A stretch of 6,812 nt of DNA from Gammaproteobacteria bacterium (GTDB lineage Bacteria > Pseudomonadota > Gammaproteobacteria > SZUA-229), in assembly GCA_027858635.1 (NCBI GenBank), contig JAQICG010000129.1, positions 1 to 6,812 of the forward strand. Reading direction: 5' to 3'. The notes under the pieces were generated by a model. That model worked only from the letters and a program-made list of their open reading frames with translations. It was not told the DNA's origin and searched no databases. Below, piece by piece: positions 1 to 4,859 of this stretch. Made by a program: the position numbers and the translations under genes. Positions within the stretch are counted from its first letter, which is position 1. Each line of letters starts with the position of its first letter.

Positions 1-783
1 GAGTAGTTCTGCATAGTCTTTAACTACCGTGCCGCAGCCGCTGGCTGTGATGATGATTGCTTCAGCGCCCTGCTCGATGTACGGCAACCATGCATCGATA
101 TTACGGCGCATAAAATCCATGCCTTCTTCCGCTGCTGAAAGGTGATGACTAACGGCGCCGCAACAGCCCGCATCCGGAGCGGTGATCAATTCGATCTTCA
201 GTTTTTGTAATATCCGAGCTGCCGCCTGGTTGGTTTGTGGTGTCACCACCGATTGCACACAACCCTGTAATACCAGCATTTTTCGCGCTTGTGTGGCAGT
301 TTCTGTCTTGCTGGAAGATTGTGGTAGCGGCAGCTTACGCTTTAAAGTGGCCGGTAATATGGGGCGAAACAGCAGGCCCAGTTTATAGATCAGGGCAAAG
401 CGCTGTGGATAGGGGACGATCTTGCGTATCAGCGCTCTCGGTATTCTTTGCAGCAGACTACGCGGTACCTGTTCATCAACGATTTCGCGACCGATTTCAA
501 CCAGCCTGCCGTAACGCACGCCGGAAGGGCAGGTCGTCTCACAGGCGCGGCATGTCAGGCAGCGATCCAGATGAGTTTGCGTTTTGCTGCTGATGGCATC
601 GCCTTCCAGTACCTGCTTGATCAGATAAATTCGGCCACGTGGCCCGTCAAGTTCATCACCCAGTAACTGATAGGTGGGGCAGGTCGCAGTACAGAAGCCG
701 CAATGTACGCAGGAGCGCAAGATGGTTTCTGCATCTTTGATGTGAATGTTGCTGAGGAACTGGTCACTGATATTGGTCTGCAT
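1..783 (-). CDS. glcF: Glycolate oxidase iron-sulfur subunit GlcF (partial, 3' end outside window)
   Basis: Translating the minus strand from the ATG at 783 gives 261 codons with no stop up to the window edge. About 145 C-terminal residues should be missing, since E. coli GlcF has about 407. Seen: two ferredoxin-type 4Fe-4S motifs, C25-x2-C28-x2-C31-x3-C35-P and C75-x2-C78-x2-C81-x3-C85-P, followed by the first cysteine-rich CCG-type domain (C175, then C207-C208-G209, and C250 in SGCG). The second CCG domain would lie beyond position 1. The N-terminus (MQTNIS) and the stretch around residues 25 to 55 (VHCGFCTATCPTYQLLGDEL) closely match E. coli GlcF as I remember it. Family knowledge: this subunit carries electrons from the FAD subunits GlcD and GlcE towards the membrane quinone pool. 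The start is set by a TAATG overlap with the glcE stop and a GGAG five bases upstream. Related two-ferredoxin plus CCG proteins serve lactate or glycerol-3-phosphate oxidation, but the glcD-glcE context makes GlcF firm. Confidence 0.96.
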   Translation of the reverse strand, partial: MQTNISDQFLSNIHIKDAETILRSCVHCGFCTATCPTYQLLGDELDGPRGRIYLIKQVLEGDAISSKTQTHLDRCLTCRACETTCPSGVRYGRLVEIGREIVDEQVPRSLLQRIPRALIRKIVPYPQRFALIYKLGLLFRPILPATLKRKLPLPQSSSKTETATQARKMLVLQGCVQSVVTPQTNQAAARILQKLKIELITAPDAGCCGAVSHHLSAAEEGMDFMRRNIDAWLPYIEQGAEAIIITASGCGTVVKDYAELL

Positions 784-1859
784 TACAACTCCGGGTAGAG
801 CTTGCCGGGGTTTAAAATATTTTTTGGATCAAACCCCTGCTTTAAATTTTTATGGATGCGTAGCAGCCCCGGCGATAATGCTTGAAAGCATGTCTGCTGT
901 TCACTATGGCGAAATAAAATGGCATGGCCATCAACATCGGCGGCTGCCTGCTGAATGATCTCGGCAGGTGTTTCAGTTTTTAACCAGCGCAGGGCACCGC
1001 CCCATTCATAGAGAAAGTTGCTGTCATTCTCGGCAGTAAAAGTTTCAATGTCGGATGCCAGGGAAATTCGCCACAGTGGTTTCTCCGTCGCGAAAAAATC
1101 CAGCTTGTGTTCTTTTAACTGATGCCAGTATTGTTCAGCATTGTCTACACTTTCTCCGCCTACAGTATCTCTTGCTGCCTGCACCGATTTTGCTGCCCCT
1201 GATAGCCTGATGCGCAAAACAGAATCATGAAAGCTACTTGCAGAAATCGGCAGAGGTGTTTGAGACCAGTTGTGTATTTTGTTAAGTGCCTCGATGGAGG
1301 AGCAGTGAAATAACTGTGTTTTTACCATTTCAGTTTTTGGTAGCACTTTTAAAGAGACTTCCAGTAACACACCCAGTGTGCCCAAAGCACCTGCCATTAG
1401 GCGGGAAACATCGTAGCCGGCAACATTTTTCATTACCTCGCCACCAAAGGACATGATTTCGCCCTTGCCGTTGATGATCTTGCAGCCAAGCAGAAAATCA
1501 CGCGCCGCCCCGACATAGGCACGGCGCGGCCCGGACAGGTTGCAGGCGATAGTGCCGCCGATGGTTGCTGACTCGGCAAATGCGGGCGGTTCAAATGCCA
1601 GCATCTGGCCGTTGTCATCGAGCAGTTTTTCGATTTCGGCTAAGGGCGTGCCGGCGCGTGCAGTGATGACCAGTTCTGTCGGTTCATAACTGAGCACGCC
1701 ACGGTGGCCTGAGACATTAAGTATTTCAGCGGAAAGCAAACGATCGTCCGCACGACCATAGAATGCCTTGCTGTTGCCGCCAATAATGCGTAACGCTGTC
1801 ACCTGTTCGTAGGCTTGCACTACCTGCTGTTGTAGCTGTTGGCTGATATCAGTGTTCAT
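783..1859 (-). CDS. glcE: Glycolate oxidase FAD-binding subunit GlcE
   Basis: A 358-residue protein from the chosen start, close to the 350 of E. coli GlcE. It is the second FAD-domain subunit of glycolate oxidase and works with GlcD and GlcF. Seen: the PCMH-type FAD-binding fold, with GGNSKAFYGR at 27-36, ELVITARAGTPL at 62-73, GGTIACNLSGPRR at 101-113, and GGEVMKNVAGYD at 139-150 leading into GTLGVLLEVSLKVLP (160-174). Further on come the GlcE-type GGALRWLK at 287-294 and the C-terminal FDPKNILNPGKLYPEL. The frame stays open to an ATG at 1979 inside glcD. The ATG at 1859 is preferred because the protein then begins where E. coli GlcE does (DISQQL against DYSQAL) and because a weak GGAA (1866-1869) lies six bases upstream. 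An ATG at 1886 (nine residues longer) is the alternative. The gene lies 52 bases after the glcD stop, and its stop TAA shares one base with the glcF ATG. Confidence 0.95.
   Translation of the reverse strand: MNTDISQQLQQQVVQAYEQVTALRIIGGNSKAFYGRADDRLLSAEILNVSGHRGVLSYEPTELVITARAGTPLAEIEKLLDDNGQMLAFEPPAFAESATIGGTIACNLSGPRRAYVGAARDFLLGCKIINGKGEIMSFGGEVMKNVAGYDVSRLMAGALGTLGVLLEVSLKVLPKTEMVKTQLFHCSSIEALNKIHNWSQTPLPISASSFHDSVLRIRLSGAAKSVQAARDTVGGESVDNAEQYWHQLKEHKLDFFATEKPLWRISLASDIETFTAENDSNFLYEWGGALRWLKTETPAEIIQQAAADVDGHAILFRHSEQQTCFQALSPGLLRIHKNLKQGFDPKNILNPGKLYPEL
789..792 (-). promoter_or_regulatory. Ribosome binding site of glcF inside the glcE end
   Basis: GGAG on the minus strand, five bases before the glcF ATG. 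It is formed by the penultimate sense codon of glcE (GAG, Glu) and the base before it. Together with the TAATG stop/start overlap this predicts that glcF is translated by ribosomes coming off glcE, keeping the two subunits in step. It also fixes the glcF start. Confidence 0.75.
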
Positions 1860-1911
1860 TCGTGGTTCCAGAATATTTTTTGTCATGAGCCCGGTATAAG
1901 GGTGGCTTAGC

Positions 1912-3396
1912 CTAAAACCTTTCCAGCTCAGGAAACGGTAATTCGCCTCTATGTATATGCATGGCGCCAAATTCAGCACAGCGATGCAGCGTTGGTACGG
2001 CTTTGCCCGGGTTTAATAGTCCCAGCGGGTCGAACGCGGCTTTCACTGCATGGAACTGTTGCAGCTCAAGACTGTTGAACTGTACGCACATCTGGTTAAT
2101 CTTCTCCATGCCAACACCGTGTTCACCGGTGATGGTGCCGCCGACCTTGATGCATAGTTCCAGAATTTTTCCGCCGAATTCTTCGGTTCGCTCAAGTTCG
2201 CCTGGAATATTTGCGTCATACAGAATCAACGGATGAAGATTGCCATCGCCGGCATGGAAAACGTTGGCGACCCGCAGTTCATATTCTTTGGACAGGTCCG
2301 CCATGGCTTTTAATACCTGCGGTAATTGCTTACGGGGTATGGTGCCGTCCATGCAGTAATAATCCGGCGACAACCTGCCCACCGCCGGAAAGGCGGCTTT
2401 GCGACCAGCCCAGAAAGTCAGCCGTTCGGCATCATCTTTGGCGGTGCGTACTTCGGTGGCGCCACTTTGTTTTAACACGCCACGGACTTTTGATACGTGT
2501 TCCGAGACTTCCTCATTGGTGCCGTCGAGTTCACACAGTAATATCGCTTCGGCATCCAGAGGGTAACCGGCGTGCACAAAGTCTTCTGCGGCTTGTATTG
2601 CCAGTCGGTCCATCATTTCCAGCCCGGCGGGAATGATGCCGGCGGCAATGATATTGCCCACCGCTTCTCCGGCATTAACGACATCCTCAAATGCTGCCAG
2701 TAATACCTGCGCGCGTTCCGGCTTGGGCAGTAGTTTTACCGTCACTTCAACGATCACGCCGAGCATGCCTTCGGAGCCGGTCATCAGTGCCAATAGATCG
2801 TATCCGGCACTGTCCAGGCCACTGCCGCCGATGGTCAGTAACTCACCGTCGATGGTGATAATTTTCAACTGCTGGATGTTGTGTACGGTCAGGCCATATT
2901 TTAGACAGTGCACGCCACCAGAATTTTCCGCGACGTTACCGCCGATGGTGCAGGCAATCTGTGAAGATGGATCCGGTGCGTAATAAAGACCAAACTGATC
3001 GACCGCCTGTGAGATGGCCAGGTTACGCACCCCGGGCTGCACTCGGGCAATGCGCCGATTCGGGTCGATGTGCAGAATGTTTTTGAATTTAGCGAGGCTT
3101 AACAAAACACCCTGTTCGTGCGGCAGGGCGCCACCCGATAGCCCGGTGCCGGCGCCACGTGCTACTACCGGTATCATGTTTTCATGGCAGAGCGTTAAAA
3201 CACGCTGCACCTGTTCAATGGTTTCCGGCAATACCACGATTAACGGTATTGCACGGTAGGCCGACAGGCCGTCGCATTCGTACGGCTTGAGATCTTCCTC
3301 GTCAAACAAAACCGACTCGGCTGCAATGAAGTCTTGCAGCGCCTGTATGAGTGCGGCCTTGCTTATTTTGGATTCAATGTTTTCGGAACTGTACAT
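1912..3396 (-). CDS. glcD: Glycolate oxidase FAD-linked catalytic subunit GlcD
   Basis: A 494-residue protein (E. coli GlcD is 499). It oxidises glycolate to glyoxylate and works with GlcE and GlcF at the inner face of the membrane. Seen: the PCMH/FAD_binding_4 domain with RGAGTGLSGGALP (80-92), PGVRNLAISQAV (121-132), YAPDPSSQIACTIGGNVAEN (139-158) and TGSEGMLGVIVEVTVKLLPK (206-225). The C-terminal FAD-linked oxidase domain follows, with FHAGDGNLHPLI (380-391), ITGEHGVGMEKI (422-433) and FDPLGLLNPGK (455-465). The last 25 residues (HRCAEFGAMH onwards, ending LPFPELERF) match the E. coli protein almost residue for residue, which argues against the related D-lactate dehydrogenases. The ATG at 3396 is the only reasonable start: an in-frame TAA lies 33 bases upstream with no ATG, GTG or TTG between. 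No clear Shine-Dalgarno sequence precedes it. A promoter candidate sits about 65 bases upstream, so the gene probably opens the glcDEF transcription unit. Neither a glcC-type regulator nor glcB or glcG is in view. Confidence 0.97.
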   Translation of the reverse strand: MYSSENIESKISKAALIQALQDFIAAESVLFDEEDLKPYECDGLSAYRAIPLIVVLPETIEQVQRVLTLCHENMIPVVARGAGTGLSGGALPHEQGVLLSLAKFKNILHIDPNRRIARVQPGVRNLAISQAVDQFGLYYAPDPSSQIACTIGGNVAENSGGVHCLKYGLTVHNIQQLKIITIDGELLTIGGSGLDSAGYDLLALMTGSEGMLGVIVEVTVKLLPKPERAQVLLAAFEDVVNAGEAVGNIIAAGIIPAGLEMMDRLAIQAAEDFVHAGYPLDAEAILLCELDGTNEEVSEHVSKVRGVLKQSGATEVRTAKDDAERLTFWAGRKAAFPAVGRLSPDYYCMDGTIPRKQLPQVLKAMADLSKEYELRVANVFHAGDGNLHPLILYDANIPGELERTEEFGGKILELCIKVGGTITGEHGVGMEKINQMCVQFNSLELQQFHAVKAAFDPLGLLNPGKAVPTLHRCAEFGAMHIHRGELPFPELERF

Positions 3397-3460
3397 TTTG
3401 ATGTTAAGTTTTCTGCTGCCAGTCTGTTATTTAGTTTATCAGCCAAATTATTCGTGTTGC

Positions 3461-3489
3461 ATCATACGTAATGTCTCGTCCTAATTCAA
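3461..3489 (-). promoter_or_regulatory. Candidate sigma70 promoter for glcDEF
   Basis: On the minus strand a -35 box TTGAAT (3484-3489; four of six to TTGACA) and a -10 box TATGAT (3461-3466; five of six to TATAAT) are separated by exactly 17 bases. Both lie in the AT-rich 103-base gap between the kinase stop and glcD. Transcription would begin near 3454, giving a leader of roughly 57 bases before the glcD ATG. No operator repeat was recognised nearby, so the regulator is unknown. Matched by eye only. Confidence 0.6.
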
Positions 3490-3499
3490 TGCTTCTGTA

Positions 3500-4822
3500 T
3501 CAGCCGTTCGGCTGCAATCGCTGTAGCACTGTTGTCAATGCGTTTTCATCACCGACATTGCCGGGGGAAATGACTACCGGTAAGTTAGGATAACGCGGGT
3601 GATCTTCAGGGCAACGCACTACCGAGCAGCCAGCGAGTATTTGTCCCACTACCCGCGAGGTGCGCAATGCCAGGCCGTCGCTCAAAACATCATTTGAGGT
3701 GATGCCGCCCTTGCTAATCAAAAAGCCGATGGTCACTGGCAGATTTCTTACCACGTCCATGAGAAAGGCGGAAACCTGCTCACCAAAGGCAAGTCGGGAT
3801 TGCTGATCGTCGAACTGTAATTCAGTGCGGCTAGTATATATCACGGATGTTATATCTTTCGCATGACAGTCTTCAGCGCTGGCAATGACGTCTGTCAGTA
3901 ACTGTTCGCGTTGTGACAAGATTTTTTCGACATCGATTTCGATGCCTGCCGTGCCGGGCTGTTGCAGTAACTGATTTAACTGCTGCGTAGTTTTGCTTAC
4001 GTGCGAGCCTGCAATAATGGCACCGGCCATATCATTGCGTACATATTCGCGCATTTTTTCTGCGGCCACGGCCTGTGGTGGCAGTTGGGCCAAAGCGGTC
4101 AATAGACTTGCGGCACTGCGAAATAGAAAACGTTTGCCCTGTTGCGCCGCCTGCATCAACTGCTGGCAGAAGTGATTGAGATCCTCCTGGGTTTCACCAT
4201 CAACAACGCAGCAAACGTTATCTTGCAGTGCCAGCAGGCGCGGCAGTGAATCACCGCGCACATCCTGCAGATTGAAACGTTCGACCTGCGCGGCCTTGAT
4301 GCGGCCTGCGGTTTTTTCTTCGACATAATCGGGAAGGTAACTGTGCGAGTAGGCAAAAACAGAGTCGCGGGCGAATTCGGTTTCATGTACCGGTACGGGT
4401 TTATCATCAACCATAAGGTAGTGGATGCTATCTATGGTTTTGCGTCCGCCTTCAAAGAAAGCGGGCACCATAAAGTGTGCATCAAACGGCCCCAGTTCTT
4501 CGGCGATGACATCGGTTTCCACCGGGTAGTGACCGCGCAGGGTGGAATCGGACCGACTGACTAACAGCGGGTTGATGGTTGTTCCTGTCGCGGCAAGTTC
4601 ATCCAGTGCAAGCCGCAGATTTTTGCAGACCTTGCGGGTCAGCGTCTCTGCCTGAGCTGCGCTCATGCCACGGGTGTTGGTGAGGATGAAAAACAGAGGT
4701 GCTGCATCCTGCAGGCCCTGTTTCAAGGTTTCTACGTCCCAGCGGGTCAACAACAGACAGCTGTGGACTGTCTGTGAACCCGTTGGGTCATCATCAAGTA
4801 CGATGATCCTGGTTTCAGTCAT
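3500..4822 (-). CDS. DUF1537 / four-carbon acid sugar kinase family protein, substrate unknown
   Basis: A 440-residue protein, full length for the family. Seen: N-terminal substrate-binding domain with DDDPTGSQTVH (10-20), TNTRG (48-52) and SRSDSTLRGHYP (89-100), followed by VPAFFEGGR (119-127). The C-terminal nucleotide-binding domain has IAGSHVSKTT (270-279), LISKGGITSND (368-378), VGQILAG (392-398) and SPGNVGDENAL (419-429). Family knowledge: characterised DUF1537 proteins are ATP-dependent kinases of C4 sugar acids (D-threonate, L-threonate, D-erythronate), and their 4-phospho products pass to a dehydrogenase or aldolase. The KGGITS..D and PGNVGD..AL forms recall, from memory, the clade that includes the plant DUF1537-aldolase fusion proteins rather than OtnK or DtnK, so the substrate cannot be assigned. 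The start ATG is preceded by GGAGAG at a seven-base gap. The gene lies 37 bases behind the phosphoketolase-like gene, which suggests one operon, and 103 bases ahead of glcD. No PdxA2, OtnC or OtnI partner is in view. Confidence 0.9.
   Translation of the reverse strand: MTETRIIVLDDDPTGSQTVHSCLLLTRWDVETLKQGLQDAAPLFFILTNTRGMSAAQAETLTRKVCKNLRLALDELAATGTTINPLLVSRSDSTLRGHYPVETDVIAEELGPFDAHFMVPAFFEGGRKTIDSIHYLMVDDKPVPVHETEFARDSVFAYSHSYLPDYVEEKTAGRIKAAQVERFNLQDVRGDSLPRLLALQDNVCCVVDGETQEDLNHFCQQLMQAAQQGKRFLFRSAASLLTALAQLPPQAVAAEKMREYVRNDMAGAIIAGSHVSKTTQQLNQLLQQPGTAGIEIDVEKILSQREQLLTDVIASAEDCHAKDITSVIYTSRTELQFDDQQSRLAFGEQVSAFLMDVVRNLPVTIGFLISKGGITSNDVLSDGLALRTSRVVGQILAGCSVVRCPEDHPRYPNLPVVISPGNVGDENALTTVLQRLQPNG
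3501..3514. repeat. Short perfect inverted repeat over the kinase stop codon
   Basis: Two six-base arms (CAGCCG / CGGCTG) with a two-base centre cover the last codons of the kinase gene and part of its TGA. In RNA this could form a five-pair stem with a GAAC loop. It has no following U-run on the minus strand, so it does not look like an intrinsic terminator. It may be chance or a weak attenuating or stabilising hairpin at the end of the first transcript. Confidence 0.35.
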
Positions 4823-4829
4823 AGATTTT

Positions 4830-4835
4830 CTCTCC
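4830..4835 (-). promoter_or_regulatory. Ribosome binding site of the DUF1537 kinase gene
   Basis: GGAGAG on the minus strand, seven bases before the ATG at 4822, within the 37-base gap after the phosphoketolase-like gene. It is the strongest Shine-Dalgarno match in the window and settles the kinase start. No -35/-10 pair is evident in so short a gap, so this gene is probably read from the transcript of the gene before it. Confidence 0.75.
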
Positions 4836-4859
4836 GGTTAGTTCTGCCAGCTGAGCTGA

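Noticed and set aside
237..593. Plus-strand open frames over glcF (around 182-388, 237-593, 448-666)
   Set aside because: They lie antisense to glcF, whose minus-strand frame is open throughout and carries all the expected cysteine motifs. The plus-strand translations show no domain.
1860..1979. N-terminal extension of GlcE to the ATG at 1979 (398 residues)
   Set aside because: The extra 40 residues overlap the end of glcD by 68 bases, have no family counterpart and lack a ribosome binding site. E. coli GlcE begins at the equivalent of 1859.
2211..2636. Plus-strand open frames over glcD (largest 141 residues)
   Set aside because: Shadow frames rich in Arg, Pro and Ser on the strand opposite a well-conserved glcD, with no start signal or known domain.
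1912..3396. GlcD as a D-lactate dehydrogenase or other FAD-linked oxidase
   Set aside because: Near residue-for-residue agreement with E. coli GlcD in the C-terminus, and the glcE-glcF neighbours, point to glycolate oxidase. Side activity on D-lactate is still possible.
3501..3514. Inverted repeat at the kinase stop as a rho-independent terminator
   Set aside because: The stem is only five to six pairs and no T-run follows it on the transcribed strand.
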